A stretch of DNA of 64,000 bases from Methanosarcinales archaeon Met12 (GCA_002813105.2 CP017966.2:558001-622000); one strand, 5' to 3'; counted from the first letter of the stretch, positions 7,759 through 17,512 are shown. Numbers and translations: made by a program. The notes: generated by a model not told the origin, from the sequence alone.

Positions 7759-8910
7759 ATGAAAATCGCACTAATTGTTCCATATTTTCAGAAAGAATGG
7801 GGCAGCTACGAATATTATCTGGCAAAAAACCTGTCACTGCTAAACCAAGATGTGACCATAATAACTTCTGCCACAAAGGTAAGGAGATATTATCTGAATG
7901 ACAGGTCTGCTCTGACGGCAGATGAGCAAATAGAGGGTTTTTATGTAAAACGCCTGCCAATAAAATTCGAGATGAAAGAAGTGCCGTATATGCAGAACCT
8001 GAGGAAAAACCTTGAATCAGGCGGTTTTGACATTGTCCATTCAACCGAAGACTTCCAGCTATGCTCGTGGCAGGCAAGCTCGTATGCAAAAGAACATAAG
8101 ATTCCTCTGTTCATCACACGCTGGCTCTACTGGAAACCCAATATCAGGCTTGCCTCTCTGTTCCAATTTTACGACAGGTACATCTCAACAATCGTTAGAA
8201 ATCGTGCTGCAGCCATTATTGCACCCTCAGCTTCAATAAAAGAATATCTTCTTGATTATGGAGTAAATGAAGAGAAGGTCCACTGGATACCGAGCGGCGT
8301 TGATCTTGAAACATTTTCCCCAAATCCATCCTCCATGCTGCGGGAGAAACTCGGTCTGGGTGATGAAAAAATCATCCTGTCCATAGCAAGGTTACATCTC
8401 CTCAAGGGTCTCCATTACCTGATTCAAGCCTATGGGACTGTGGCAAGAAACTTTCCAAACACACGACTTGTAATTCTAGGTAAGGGTCCGCAGGAAAAAG
8501 AATTAAGAGATATGGCAAAGCAATTAAACATAGAGAAAAAGGTGAGCTTTTTAACAGAACACGTACCCCATGAAAAAATATCTCAGCTTTACAACAGCGC
8601 TGACATCTTTGCTTTTCCAAGCGTAGTTGAACCGTTTGGTATGGCAAATTTAGAAGCAATGGCTTGTGGGAAACCAACAGTTTCCTCTGATACGGGTGGG
8701 ATGAGGGACATGGTGCTTCACGGTAAAACCGGGTTTCTATTCAAAGTGGGGGATGTAAAAGGAATTGAAGATGCCTTGATGGCAATGCTCAGCGATGAAA
8801 AAAAGACAGAGGAAATGGGGTTGGAATCCAGAAAAAGAGCGCTTGAATATGATTGGAGGAAAATTGCCAGGCAAATATTGGAGAAATATGAAGAAGCTTT
8901 GCCAAAATGA
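7759..8910 (+). CDS. GT4-family glycosyltransferase
   Basis: A 383-residue GT-B enzyme. The acceptor domain starts [20 protein letters not shown]. The donor domain has [20 protein letters not shown] and the E-x7-E motif within [20 protein letters not shown], followed by [11 protein letters not shown] and a typical HGKTGFLF segment. It starts 11 nt after the upstream methyltransferase stop, and its stop overlaps an alternative start of the epimerase gene. All the canonical donor-binding residues I can check are in place, so I expect an active retaining transferase. Confidence 0.9.
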   Translation: MKIALIVPYFQKEWGSYEYYLAKNLSLLNQDVTIITSATKVRRYYLNDRSALTADEQIEGFYVKRLPIKFEMKEVPYMQNLRKNLESGGFDIVHSTEDFQLCSWQASSYAKEHKIPLFITRWLYWKPNIRLASLFQFYDRYISTIVRNRAAAIIAPSASIKEYLLDYGVNEEKVHWIPSGVDLETFSPNPSSMLREKLGLGDEKIILSIARLHLLKGLHYLIQAYGTVARNFPNTRLVILGKGPQEKELRDMAKQLNIEKKVSFLTEHVPHEKISQLYNSADIFAFPSVVEPFGMANLEAMACGKPTVSSDTGGMRDMVLHGKTGFLFKVGDVKGIEDALMAMLSDEKKTEEMGLESRKRALEYDWRKIARQILEKYEEALPK

Positions 8911-8930
8911 GTGAAATTAGAGGTATTAAA

Positions 8931-9998
8931 ATGAAAATCGCGCTGGTTACAGGTTCTGCGGGCTTGATAGGTGCCGAATCCGTCAGGTTTTTCAGTAAAA
9001 AAAGCTTTGATATTGTAGGAATAGACAACGACATGAGAAGGGTATTTTTCGGTGATGAAGCCTCTACTGAATGGAGCCGGAAAAAACTTGAATCTGAGAT
9101 AAAGAATTATATCCATTACAATGAAGACATCAGAGATAAAACTGCAATGGAAAATATTTTTAATAAATATGGCGAAGATATAAAAGTTATAATCCATACA
9201 GCGGCTCAACCCTCTCATGACTGGGCCGCAAAAGACCCATTTACAGATTTCACGGTCAATGCAAACGGAACGCTCACGCTGCTTGAAATGACAAGAAAAT
9301 ACTGCCCTGATGCCGTATTCATATTTACTTCTACCAACAAAGTGTACGGCGACCAGCCAAACAGCTTGCCGCTGGTAGAACTTGAAACAAGATGGGAAAT
9401 TGATGAATCACACCCGTATTACAAGAACGGGATTGACGAATCCATGAGCGTTGACCAGACAAAGCACAGCCTGTTCGGCGTGTCAAAATTGGCAGCGGAT
9501 ATACTCGTGCAGGAGTATGGTAGGTATTTTAATATGAAAACCGTTAGTTTCAGAGGAGGATGCCTCACTGGACCGGGACACTCTCCCACCGAGCTTCATG
9601 GATTTTTGGCTTATTTGATGAAATGCGCTGTTACAGGAAAACCTTATACTATATTTGGCTACAAAGGCAAACAGGTCAGGGACAATATCCACAGTTACGA
9701 CCTTGTAAACGCTTTCTGGCATTTTTATCAGAAACCAAGAATAGCTGAAGTATATAATATTGGAGGAGGAAGACAGGCTAATTGTTCAATGCTTGAAGCA
9801 ATTGAAATGTGCGAAGAGATTGCTGGAAATAAATTGAACTACTCATATACTGAGAATATTAGGATTGGTGACCATATATGGTGGATAAGCGATGTTAGCA
9901 GGTTCAAGTCCCATTATCCTGGATGGGGTTATAAATATGCTATTAGAGATATGTTGATTGAAATATTTCAAAATGGCGTTTTTACACCAATCCGATGA
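8931..9998 (+). CDS. NAD-dependent sugar epimerase/dehydratase (CDP-paratose 2-epimerase-like)
   Basis: An extended short-chain dehydrogenase of about 355 residues. I use the start [20 protein letters not shown] because AGAGGT lies 7 nt upstream; an earlier ATG at 8907 overlaps the previous stop. The NAD-binding GSAGLIG motif is present. The catalytic Tyr-x3-Lys appears as [12 protein letters not shown], with Phe where Tyr is usual, a substitution I recall from the CDP-paratose/tyvelose-epimerase-like branch. Further family-like segments are [18 protein letters not shown] and [20 protein letters not shown]. The exact nucleotide-sugar is unknown. Confidence 0.75.
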   Translation: MKIALVTGSAGLIGAESVRFFSKKSFDIVGIDNDMRRVFFGDEASTEWSRKKLESEIKNYIHYNEDIRDKTAMENIFNKYGEDIKVIIHTAAQPSHDWAAKDPFTDFTVNANGTLTLLEMTRKYCPDAVFIFTSTNKVYGDQPNSLPLVELETRWEIDESHPYYKNGIDESMSVDQTKHSLFGVSKLAADILVQEYGRYFNMKTVSFRGGCLTGPGHSPTELHGFLAYLMKCAVTGKPYTIFGYKGKQVRDNIHSYDLVNAFWHFYQKPRIAEVYNIGGGRQANCSMLEAIEMCEEIAGNKLNYSYTENIRIGDHIWWISDVSRFKSHYPGWGYKYAIRDMLIEIFQNGVFTPIR

Positions 9999-10041
9999 AA
10001 TTAATTTCACAGTTGTAGAAGATTTCTCAAAGGTGACAAAA

Positions 10042-10785
10042 ATGTATAAAATATGCTATTCTGAAGCATTTACATGGTATAAATTAAGAAAAATGATTTG
10101 CCAATATTTTTCCGAAGAAGCAAAGAAAGGCATGAAGGTTTTGGAGGTTGGTTGTGGTGCAGGCACGAATATTTGGATGTTCAATGACCTATTTTACGAT
10201 GCAAAAGGAATAGAATTTTATGGAATGGATATTTCACTAAAAGCAATAAAAGCGGCAAAAGAGTATGAAGTGGAAATGGAATCGAAAAACTGTTTTTTTA
10301 CAGTCGGGGATGCAGAAAGATTAGGATATAAAGACGATAGCTTTGACATCGTTGTTTGTACCGAAGTGTTAGAGCATTTACCAAATCCAAATGAAACTTT
10401 AAAAGAGATTCATAGGGTATTGAAGTTGGGGGGGGTCGCAATCATCACAACACCAAATAGAGAAAATATTTTAAAGAAAATAGCGGGAAAAATGATAGAA
10501 GAAAAGGTTGAAGCTGATTGTCAAAAAACAGAATCATATCAGAAGGTGGATGACTCCTTTGGACATATATCGGTATTAAGCAGCAAGGAGATAATTGAAT
10601 TATCAAAAGAAGTAGGGTTCAAGATAGAAAAAATAAGAAAAGGAAGTTTAGTATATGGTTTACCTTATTTTGACCGTCATCAAATATTATTTGGAGTAAT
10701 TCTCATCTTTGATGCAATTTTGGACCACTTACCTCATAATTATAATTTCTCTTGGCATGTAGTTTTGAAACTCAGAAAAATCTAA
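10042..10785 (+). CDS. class I SAM-dependent methyltransferase
   Basis: The open frame begins at 9958, inside the epimerase gene, but an AGGTGA ribosome-binding site lies 5 nt before the ATG at 10042 (MYKICYSEAFTW), giving 247 residues. The SAM motif is VLEVGCGAGTNIWMF, followed by FYGMDISLKAI, the acidic-loop DSFDIVVCTEVLEHLPNPNE, and ITTPNRENILKK. It is the last gene of the four-gene plus-strand run and probably methylates a sugar or lipid carrier of the same pathway; the substrate cannot be told from sequence. Confidence 0.8.
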   Translation: MYKICYSEAFTWYKLRKMICQYFSEEAKKGMKVLEVGCGAGTNIWMFNDLFYDAKGIEFYGMDISLKAIKAAKEYEVEMESKNCFFTVGDAERLGYKDDSFDIVVCTEVLEHLPNPNETLKEIHRVLKLGGVAIITTPNRENILKKIAGKMIEEKVEADCQKTESYQKVDDSFGHISVLSSKEIIELSKEVGFKIEKIRKGSLVYGLPYFDRHQILFGVILIFDAILDHLPHNYNFSWHVVLKLRKI

Positions 10786-10890
10786 TTGTTATCCAAATAT
10801 AATAAAGTAGATCTCTATGCATTACTTCGTAGGTTCTTTACCAAAAACTTTATAGTTTCCAAAAATAATTACTTACCATAAGTGATTAAG

Positions 10891-11127
10891 ATGGACTGTA
10901 TCGTTACCATGGATAAACAAGGAAGAATATACCTGCCCAAGGAGATGAGAGAGAAATTTGACTACAAAGTACTTAAGGGAGTCGTGGAAGGGGACAAACT
11001 CATCTTAAAACCCATGAATATTGCAAGGAAATCCAGAGGTATCTTCAAAGTGAAAAGGCCCATCGAGGATGTCGATGAATTGGCAAAGAAATACTCGAAG
11101 CAGGTAATCGAAGATGAAATACGTTGA
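10891..11127 (+). CDS. vapB: AbrB/SpoVT-type VapB antitoxin
   Basis: A 78-residue protein (ATG at 10891; a GTG three codons earlier is the alternative). The N-terminal swapped-hairpin DNA-binding domain reads VTMDKQGRIYLPKEMREKF, followed by a polar tail (KRPIEDVDELAKKYSKQVI) that would wrap the toxin. It overlaps the PIN gene by 14 nt. A TATA-like CTTTATAG about 35-45 nt upstream of the start fits an archaeal promoter. The module stands between the methyltransferase run and the next TA module. Confidence 0.7.
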   Translation: MDCIVTMDKQGRIYLPKEMREKFDYKVLKGVVEGDKLILKPMNIARKSRGIFKVKRPIEDVDELAKKYSKQVIEDEIR

Positions 11128-11503
11128 CGTAAACGTCTTTGTATATTGGCTCAGCGATCATCCCTTGTTCGGGGAGAGAGCCACTAACATCATAGAGAGA
11201 ATTGAAAAAGGCGAGAGATCAACCACGTCAGCTCTTACAATCTGGCTCCTTCATGTCATTCTTGAGAAAGAAGCAGAGGATTACTCGATAGGGGAACTGC
11301 TTCAGAGAATAGGGGACCTAAAGTACTTGAGAGTTGAACCATTGATATCTGAGGACTTCATCCTCGCATCAAAGAACAAGGATAATTACTCCATAGACCT
11401 TGAGGACGCATTACACTTTTCTGTTTGTGAGCGTCTGGGAATACGTGAAATATATTCAAATGATGATGATTTCGACAGAACGCCCTTGAAAAGAATGTTT
11501 TAA
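11114..11503 (+). CDS. vapC: VapC PIN-domain ribonuclease toxin
   Basis: A 129-residue PIN protein: MKYVDVNVFVYWLSDHPLFG supplies the first Asp, the central acidic helix has LEKEAED, and the last two acidic positions are in SIDLEDALHFSVCERLGI and IYSNDDDFDR. The start overlaps the antitoxin gene by 14 nt, so translation is coupled. The predicted function is RNA cleavage restrained by the adjacent AbrB-type antitoxin. Three nucleotides after its stop begins a 34-codon glycosyltransferase relic. Confidence 0.8.
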   Translation: MKYVDVNVFVYWLSDHPLFGERATNIIERIEKGERSTTSALTIWLLHVILEKEAEDYSIGELLQRIGDLKYLRVEPLISEDFILASKNKDNYSIDLEDALHFSVCERLGIREIYSNDDDFDRTPLKRMF

Positions 11504-11506
11504 TAT

Positions 11507-11611
11507 ATGGCATGTGCAAAGCCTAAAAGAGTTATTGGCACAAGAGTTGGCGGGACGCTCGACACCATAACAGACTGTGAAACTGGATTATTGAGGAAGA
11601 AACTAGGGTAA
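11507..11611 (+). pseudogene. GT4 glycosyltransferase relic (34 codons of the donor domain)
   Basis: A short frame reading MACAKPKRVIGTRVGGTLDT followed by ITDCETGLLRKK aligns with the conserved stretch AMACGKPVIGT..GG..D.I.....G.L of GT4 enzymes, for example the gene at 7759. It is far too short to work and is wedged between a VapBC and an MntA/HepT module. It shows that a glycosyltransferase gene was destroyed here, plausibly as these modules came in. Confidence 0.6.
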
Positions 11612-11738
11612 AAATGCAAGGGAGAGGATGATAAAGCATTTTGATTGGAAAAATAGGGATAGAATACCAGCCCTTCAAAAAGGTTTTTGTATGCACTGAC
11701 AATATATCCTAAACTCGGGAGTTAAAGGAAGAGTGAAA

Positions 11739-12155
11739 ATGAGAGCGAAAGTTCTGGAAAAGGAAGAAGTTCTACAAAAAATAGGCGAGGTTTTGTCCGG
11801 ATTTGAGGAAATAGACATTGGATATGTCTTCGGTTCTTTTCTCAAAGGAGAGTTTGAGGATATAGATGTCGCCTTGTTAGTATCAAAATCACCTTCTCCT
11901 TATGAGAGTATGAAATTTGCCATGAAAGTAGGAAGAGAGGTTGAGAGGACATTAAAATATAGTTTTGAGATTGACGTTAAGATCCTCAACTCATCTCCAA
12001 CCTATTTTCAGTATGAGGTAATTAAAAACGGGAAGGTTGTTTTTTGCAAGGATGAAACAAAGCGGATTAGATATGAAGCTAAAGTACTTTCTAACTACCT
12101 TGACTATAAGGATACCTTAGATTGGATTGACAAGAAACTGCTTGCGAGGGTTTAA
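11739..12155 (+). CDS. mntA: MntA-like nucleotidyltransferase antitoxin
   Basis: A nucleotidyltransferase of about 138 residues with the signature GSFLKGEFEDIDVALL and the supporting Asp in SFEIDVKILNSSP. The ATG at 11739 is preceded by AAAGGAAG; a GTG two codons upstream is possible. It lies 2 nt before the HepT gene. By analogy with characterised MntA/HepT pairs it AMPylates the toxin's motif Tyr. It is a close paralogue of the protein at 1992-2393, which shares YVFGSF, ILxSSP.xFQY and VFCKDE. Confidence 0.78.
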   Translation: MRAKVLEKEEVLQKIGEVLSGFEEIDIGYVFGSFLKGEFEDIDVALLVSKSPSPYESMKFAMKVGREVERTLKYSFEIDVKILNSSPTYFQYEVIKNGKVVFCKDETKRIRYEAKVLSNYLDYKDTLDWIDKKLLARV

Positions 12156-12157
12156 AC

Positions 12158-12574
12158 ATGTTTGACAAAGAAGGGGTAATTGACCACCTAAGGGAGCTTG
12201 AAGAGGCAACAGGAGACTGGAAGAGGTATCAATCCATCTCTCTGAAAGAGTTACGTTCAGATAGAGATAAGAGAAATATGGTGCTCCATGCTTTGCTTGT
12301 TAGTATTCAGACAGCGATAGACATAGCTAACCACTTGATAACAGAACGCGGCTTAAGAAAACCCTCTACATACAGGGAGAGTTTTGAAATTCTTTCTGAG
12401 GAGGGCATACTTCCTTCTGAGCTTGGCGATGCTCTTTCAGACCTGGCAGGCTTCAGAAATGTGCTGGTCCACATATACTGGAAACTCAATCTGGAAGAGG
12501 TTTATGGCGTATTGAAAAATGATCTGAAAATCATTAAAGAGTTCAGCGATATAATAAAAAAATTACTGAGGTGA
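12158..12574 (+). CDS. hepT: HepT-like HEPN ribonuclease toxin
   Basis: A 138-residue all-alpha HEPN/DUF86 protein. The catalytic R-x4-H-x-Y motif is intact in FRNVLVHIYWKL near residue 110. Other family segments are DKRNMVLHALLVSIQ and IDIANHLITERGLRKPSTYR. The likely role is an RNA-cleaving toxin held in check by the upstream MntA-like protein. It is the intact reference for the frameshifted copy at 1571-1988. Confidence 0.82.
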   Translation: MFDKEGVIDHLRELEEATGDWKRYQSISLKELRSDRDKRNMVLHALLVSIQTAIDIANHLITERGLRKPSTYRESFEILSEEGILPSELGDALSDLAGFRNVLVHIYWKLNLEEVYGVLKNDLKIIKEFSDIIKKLLR

Positions 12575-12598
12575 GATTAAAATAAACAAAGCCTCAAT

Positions 12599-12627
12599 AT
12601 TTCAGGAACTTCCAGGAGAGCGTAATG
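12599..12627 (+). pseudogene. vapC 3'-end relic
   Basis: Twenty-nine nucleotides match the 3' end of the vapC gene at 3653-3681 with two mismatches (ATTTCAGGAACTTCC then a GTAATG end). There is no reading frame to support it. It is best explained as what remains of a lost VapBC module, or as the footprint of recombination between module copies. Confidence 0.4.
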
Positions 12628-12664
12628 ATTCGAAATTTGATACAGTGCTTAGGAGAAGCATTAG

Positions 12665-13771
12665 ATGAAAATAGCATTTACTACAACTCGCTTGGTTGAA
12701 CATGATGCGGTGAGCAATTATACTATGGCGGTGATAGCGGAATTATCTAAGAATAATAAAGTAGATCTATATTCGTTTTGTACAGAAAGAGAAATACCAA
12801 AAAGAGTAGAACAATACAACTACACCGGAAAAAATGAACACAGTTTACTATCGGTTCTTTCTGCAATTACAAAGATACATAACTTAGCGAAGAAGCTCTC
12901 TAAATATGATATACTAGTTTTGGTTGGTCCTGATATCACAGTTTTGCCGAGTATTCATCTGGCAAAGCGCTTTAATCCGAATCTTAAGCTTGTTTGGGAC
13001 TTTCATGGTCTTACTCCTTCCCAATTCCTTGGGAGTAATAAACAGAAGCTTTTGACGAGAATTAGGCAAATAGCATATTTCTGGTCAATGAAACGGAGTG
13101 ATTGTGTAAAAGTAGATAGCAATTACATAAAAAAAGAAGTTGAAAGTAAGATTGGTAAAAAAGACATAGAGATAATACCAATAGGGATAAACCCCACTAG
13201 ATTTAAGAATGTGGATGGAAAAGTTATCAGAGAAAAGCGTCATCTGAATGGTAAATTTGTTATTATCTGTGTAGGTCGTCTTGCAACATCTAAACGGATC
13301 GATTTTTTGATTGAAGCAATACAAGCCTTAGATGGGGTGGCTCTTTTAGTTGTTGGTGGTGGTGAAGAGAGGGATAAATTAAATGATTTAGTACACTCAT
13401 TAAATCTCGAAGATAAAATAATTTTTGTCGGGAGAGTATCTGACGAAGATTTGCCAAAGTATTATGCTGCATCAGATGTTTTCGTAACCGCGAGTTTACA
13501 TGAAGGTTTTTGTGTTCCGATTATAGAAGCATTTGCAAGTGGCAAGCCGGTTATTGTGCCAAATAGAACCGCGATGCCCGAAGTAGCCGGAGATGCTGGC
13601 TTGGTGTATGAGTATGAATCGATGGATGATTTTGTATCTAAAGTAAAGATGCTTAAAAATGACTGTGATTTAAGAAAACAACTTTCAAGAAACGCCAAAG
13701 AAAGGTCTAAAGATTTTGATCTTAAAAACTCAGTGGAAAAATATGAGGATTTTTTAAAAAGATTGAAATAA
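12665..13771 (+). CDS. GT4-family glycosyltransferase
   Basis: A 368-residue GT-B enzyme. The donor domain begins FVIICVGRLATSKRIDFLIE, and the donor motif is HEGFCVPIIEAFASGKPVIV with both Glu residues of E-x7-E present; VPNRTAMPEVAGDAGLVYE follows. The N-terminal domain (MKIAFTTTRLVEHDAVSNYT) is divergent, as expected for the acceptor-binding half. It stands alone on the plus strand and is convergent with a GT2 gene, with 11 nt between stops. It acts in the cytoplasm on a lipid-linked glycan, by inference. Confidence 0.87.
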   Translation: MKIAFTTTRLVEHDAVSNYTMAVIAELSKNNKVDLYSFCTEREIPKRVEQYNYTGKNEHSLLSVLSAITKIHNLAKKLSKYDILVLVGPDITVLPSIHLAKRFNPNLKLVWDFHGLTPSQFLGSNKQKLLTRIRQIAYFWSMKRSDCVKVDSNYIKKEVESKIGKKDIEIIPIGINPTRFKNVDGKVIREKRHLNGKFVIICVGRLATSKRIDFLIEAIQALDGVALLVVGGGEERDKLNDLVHSLNLEDKIIFVGRVSDEDLPKYYAASDVFVTASLHEGFCVPIIEAFASGKPVIVPNRTAMPEVAGDAGLVYEYESMDDFVSKVKMLKNDCDLRKQLSRNAKERSKDFDLKNSVEKYEDFLKRLK

Positions 13772-13782
13772 GTTTTGGCTTT

Positions 13783-14676
13783 TTATAATTCGTTTCTATA
13801 TAATGAACTTAATAGAATAAATGGTGCTAATATCGCCATTACAGTCTTAAAAAATAAGAACCAAAAACTGGCGAAATCTTTCGTGTGCATATACATTTTC
13901 ACTGATATATACAAACAATACAGAACAAAAATTGGCAATGCTAAAAGTACTAAAAATCTAACTACAAAAAGTTTTAGAAAGGTATTGTTATAATGTGCCC
14001 GTTTTCCATGCCAGAAGGTATAATCTATTTCTTTTTTGAGCACTTCTTTAATGCTTGATGGCTGTTCTCTACTCATCAGGCAATCAGGTTCATAATAAAA
14101 GACATAGCCCTTTTTTGATATTTTTTCTGATAAATCACAATCCTCACAGCTCCATAATCTTACATCAAACCCACCAACCTCATCTAAAACGCTTTTCTTA
14201 ATCAGTGTGTTTCCAGTCCCTGCACCACGTGTAATCTGTCCACGAGTGAATATAGTCGTTGTTAAATAATCCCAATACCTGGCAATTGAGCTCTCAGAAT
14301 TAATTGCCTTACTTAATGAGAATACCGCCGCAATTTTTTCGTCTGTGAAATTGCTCAGCATCTTTTCTACCCAATTTTTATCGGTGATAAAACCGTCACC
14401 ATCTAACAAAGCAATATATTCGCCAGTTGCATTTTCAAGGGCTTTTTGGCGAGCCTGTCCTCTGCCTAGCCTCCCATCATTATGTATATACGTTATATCT
14501 CCATACTTTTTAACCAACTCTTTTATTATTTCATTAGTCCTGTCTGTGCTTCCGTCCTCTACAATTATAATCTCTTTGTTAGAATAAGTTAGATTGAGGA
14601 TGCTTTCTATGCATTTTCTTATCGTATCCTCGCAGTTATAAGCAGGAATGCAAAAACTTACTTTTTCATTCATCAT
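13783..14676 (-). CDS. GT2-family glycosyltransferase with C-terminal membrane anchor
   Basis: A 297-residue GT-A enzyme: the nucleotide-binding start VSFCIPAYNCEDTIRKCI, IIIVEDGSTDRTNEIIK, the D-x-D-type metal motif ALLDGDGFI, and the acceptor-side acidic motif LWSCEDCDLSEKI. A hydrophobic helix near residues 235-260 (VRFLVLLALPIFVLYCLYIS) and another near the C-terminus anchor it to the membrane. Its stop-start arrangement with the next gene upstream overlaps by 11 nt, so it is the last gene of an operon with two further GT2 enzymes and rmlB. Confidence 0.88.
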   Translation of the reverse strand: MMNEKVSFCIPAYNCEDTIRKCIESILNLTYSNKEIIIVEDGSTDRTNEIIKELVKKYGDITYIHNDGRLGRGQARQKALENATGEYIALLDGDGFITDKNWVEKMLSNFTDEKIAAVFSLSKAINSESSIARYWDYLTTTIFTRGQITRGAGTGNTLIKKSVLDEVGGFDVRLWSCEDCDLSEKISKKGYVFYYEPDCLMSREQPSSIKEVLKKEIDYTFWHGKRAHYNNTFLKLFVVRFLVLLALPIFVLYCLYISVKMYMHTKDFASFWFLFFKTVMAILAPFILLSSLYRNEL

Positions 14677-15577
14677 GCAACTTTATTCTCCGCCCTTCCC
14701 GATACGGTCTCCCCTTTTTCCACTCATCGGGGATGGCTTTCAGCGCATTCCAGAATGGTTTATAGTCTTTATCTTTTCTAAATGATTTCCAAACAATTGC
14801 TTTCATCATTCCAGCAAAATAATATACAGCTATACCAGCCATACCCAGAAGATTGGAGTTTTTAGATATGACCCACACGGCATCAATATTAGATTGGTCG
14901 TGCAGCTTTTTCCCTTTTACACTGCCCAACATCTTGTGATAACAGACTGAGGTGGGCACGTACATTGCCTTCCATCCAGCATTTTTTGCTCTCCATGAGA
15001 GGTCAACATCATCGTGACCAAAAAAGAATCTCTCATCAAATAGGCCAATTTCATCCAGCATTTTTTTACGATAGAGAGCTGAGGCAGCACATACACCATC
15101 TACTCTTTCTAATTTTTCATATCGCCCAACTTTTTTGCCTGGACCTCGATCGTATATAAAAGCATTCCATATTATAAAAAATCCCGCCGAATTATAAATG
15201 TTTGGCGTATCCATCAATATTAATTTTGAGCCGCATATTCCTATCCTTTCATCTGTTTCTGCCACCTTAACAAGCTCTTCAAGCCAGTTGGATTCCACCC
15301 TCGTATCATTGCTCAAAGCCACGATATAGTCTGGCATATTTGATGCACGTATCCCAACATTGCACCCTTTAGCAAAACCAAGATTATCTTTGGTTTCGAT
15401 GATTTTTACAGATGGATATTTCTCCTGCACATATTCCACAGAGCCATCGGTAGAGGCATTATCTACCATAATTATCTCGAAGTTCTTGTATGTCTGATTC
15501 GATGCACTGGAAAGACATGCATCTAGATAGTGTTTTCCATTCCAGTTTACGATGACGATTGAGGCTTTTGGATCCAT
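14666..15577 (-). CDS. GT2-family glycosyltransferase (rhamnosyltransferase-like)
   Basis: A 303-residue GT-A enzyme with ASIVIVNWNGKHYLDACL, MVDNASTDGSVEYV, the metal-binding VALSNDTRVESNWL and the acceptor-site FGHDDVDLSWRAKNAGW. The VNWNG...DNxSTDGS pattern is shared by the WbbL/RfbN-type rhamnosyltransferase group. This fits a locus that makes dTDP-rhamnose, but the sugar specificity is an inference. It overlaps the downstream GT2 by 11 nt and touches the upstream one at a shared nucleotide. Confidence 0.87.
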   Translation of the reverse strand: MDPKASIVIVNWNGKHYLDACLSSASNQTYKNFEIIMVDNASTDGSVEYVQEKYPSVKIIETKDNLGFAKGCNVGIRASNMPDYIVALSNDTRVESNWLEELVKVAETDERIGICGSKLILMDTPNIYNSAGFFIIWNAFIYDRGPGKKVGRYEKLERVDGVCAASALYRKKMLDEIGLFDERFFFGHDDVDLSWRAKNAGWKAMYVPTSVCYHKMLGSVKGKKLHDQSNIDAVWVISKNSNLLGMAGIAVYYFAGMMKAIVWKSFRKDKDYKPFWNALKAIPDEWKKGRPYREGRRIKLHDE

Positions 15578-16458
15578 TAGGATAAAAACTCCTTGAAAGC
15601 ACGTAGATAAGGCTTAATACCAACATTATTTTTCCCTAATAGCATTCCAATCCAGCTCATAGCAGCGGTTTTTGTAAATACTAATACAAATACAAATTTT
15701 TGTAACAGAGTTGCATGTCTCTTGACAGTTATTGCCCAGTTTCTTGCAAACAAAAAACCCATCTCGCGTTTAAGTTTTTTACTATTTTTGGTTGTTCCGC
15801 CACCTTCATGGTACACTATCGAATTAGGAACATATTTTGATTTCCATCCTTTTTTATAAGCCCGCCATGATAATTCGAGATCTTCGCAATATGCAAAGAA
15901 GCTTTCATCGAACAAACCAATATCTTCCAGCATTTCTCTTTTATATAAACAGGCTGTAGCATTCGCAGCATATATGTGATTACCATACTGCAATATATAA
16001 TATAAAGATTTTAATCGGTGAATTATTTTTCTCCAAATTTGCGCATTATCCATGGAGTAAATACTTTGACTGTTCATTGGTAATATTTTTGAAGCTGTGA
16101 TTCCAATCTTCTCATCTTTTTTTGCAACTTTGACTAATTCAAACAGCCAACTCTTATCAACTTTTGTATCATTGTTGAGTAAAGCAATGTATTTGACGCT
16201 ATTATCTTTTAGTGCCTCCTTTATTCCGATGTTGTTGCCTCCTGTAAAGCCATAGTTCTTCTTTAATGCTATAACTCTAACATTTGGGTAGTTCCCTCTT
16301 ACGAATTCCACAGAGCCATCGGTCGAGCCATTGTCTACAAGAATAACCTCGTAATTGGGATATGTTTGGTTAGAAATCGAAGTTAAACAATCTTTCAGAT
16401 ATTGTTTGCCGTTCCAGTTTACGATGATGATTGAAACTTTGGATTTACTCATAGGCAC
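15577..16458 (-). CDS. GT2-family glycosyltransferase (rhamnosyltransferase-like)
   Basis: A 293-residue paralogue of the next gene: VSIIIVNWNGKQYLKDCL, LVDNGSTDGSVEFV, ALLNNDTKVDKSWL and FAYCEDLELSWRAYKKGW. A hydrophobic segment near residues 255-275 suggests membrane association. Its start overlaps the 3' end of rmlB by 14 nt, which ties transfer of the sugar to dTDP-sugar synthesis. The catalytic pattern is complete, so the enzyme should be active; the sugar is likely a deoxyhexose. Confidence 0.87.
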   Translation of the reverse strand: MPMSKSKVSIIIVNWNGKQYLKDCLTSISNQTYPNYEVILVDNGSTDGSVEFVRGNYPNVRVIALKKNYGFTGGNNIGIKEALKDNSVKYIALLNNDTKVDKSWLFELVKVAKKDEKIGITASKILPMNSQSIYSMDNAQIWRKIIHRLKSLYYILQYGNHIYAANATACLYKREMLEDIGLFDESFFAYCEDLELSWRAYKKGWKSKYVPNSIVYHEGGGTTKNSKKLKREMGFLFARNWAITVKRHATLLQKFVFVLVFTKTAAMSWIGMLLGKNNVGIKPYLRAFKEFLS

Positions 16459-17392
16459 TTTCCCACCACCATTCGTTCTCCTTATACCATCTTATCGTCT
16501 CTTTCATCGCATCTTCAAATTTATATCTCGGTGCCCATCCCAATCCTCTTATCTTTTTCGTATCTAATGAATATCTGAAGTCGTGCCCAGCCCTGTCCTC
16601 AACGAATTCTATCAGGCTCTCTGGCTTGTTAAGTTCTTTTAAAATGAGCTTTGCTACCTCTATGTTCTCTCTTTCATCACCACTTGCTATGTTGTAGATT
16701 TCACCTAATTTTCCTTTCTGGAAAACGAAATCTATTGCCTCACAGTTATCTAAAACGAATATCCAATCTCTTACGTTTTTACCATCTCCGTAAATTGGCA
16801 ACGGTTTATCGTGCAAAGCATTAAGAATCAAAACAGGAATCAATTTTTCTGGATATTGATAAGGTCCAAAGTTGTTTGAACTTCGAGTTATCAAAACTGG
16901 CAAACCATAAGTCTTGTGATATGCCTTAACCAGAAGGTCTGCTCCTGCTTTGCTCGCGGAATAAGGAGAAGAAGGCTCTAATATATCTTCTTCTTTAAAA
17001 GAGCCTTTCTCAATGCTTCCATAAACCTCATCCGTGCTTATTTGGATATATTTTTTAACTTCATGCTTTCTTGCGTATTCTAATAGATTATAAGTTCCCA
17101 TGACATCTGTTTTTACAAAAACTCCCGCATCTATTATCGAGCGATCAACATGCGTTTCTGCTGCGAAGTTGAAGATAATATCGTATTCTTTTACCTTTTC
17201 AACATCTTCCTTATTGCAAATGTCTCCTTTGATGAACGTTATTTTATCCATTACATCCTGTAAATTCTCTATTCTGCCTGCATAAGTCAGTTTATCCAAA
17301 ACTACAATCTCTCCATCGGGATATTTTTCCAGCATATATCGAACAAAATTACTTCCTATGAAGCCCGCACCGCCGGTTATTAATATTTTCAT
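16445..17392 (-). CDS. rmlB: dTDP-glucose 4,6-dehydratase
   Basis: A 315-residue extended SDR enzyme that turns dTDP-glucose into dTDP-4-keto-6-deoxyglucose, the second step of dTDP-rhamnose synthesis. It shows the NAD-binding [20 protein letters not shown], the Asp-Glu dehydratase pair in QISTDEVYGS, and the Tyr-x3-Lys in PYSASKAGAD. NNFGPYQYPEKLIP and YGDGKNVRDWIFVLDNC are typical of RmlB. It is slightly shorter than many family members (about 320-360). A partial second copy of its 5' end, about 130 nt, lies 1.4 kb upstream at 18831, on the other side of an MNT/HEPN cassette. Confidence 0.93.
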   Translation of the reverse strand: MKILITGGAGFIGSNFVRYMLEKYPDGEIVVLDKLTYAGRIENLQDVMDKITFIKGDICNKEDVEKVKEYDIIFNFAAETHVDRSIIDAGVFVKTDVMGTYNLLEYARKHEVKKYIQISTDEVYGSIEKGSFKEEDILEPSSPYSASKAGADLLVKAYHKTYGLPVLITRSSNNFGPYQYPEKLIPVLILNALHDKPLPIYGDGKNVRDWIFVLDNCEAIDFVFQKGKLGEIYNIASGDERENIEVAKLILKELNKPESLIEFVEDRAGHDFRYSLDTKKIRGLGWAPRYKFEDAMKETIRWYKENEWWWESAYE

Positions 17393-17512
17393 TTTTTATC
17401 CATCTCTCCGTCAATCAACTCATCATTTTTATTGTGAGAACAAGGGGAATAAGTGTCACCGGGATGACAAATAGGCCTCCTCATCCAACATTTTTGACAC
17501 CAGAGTGACATC

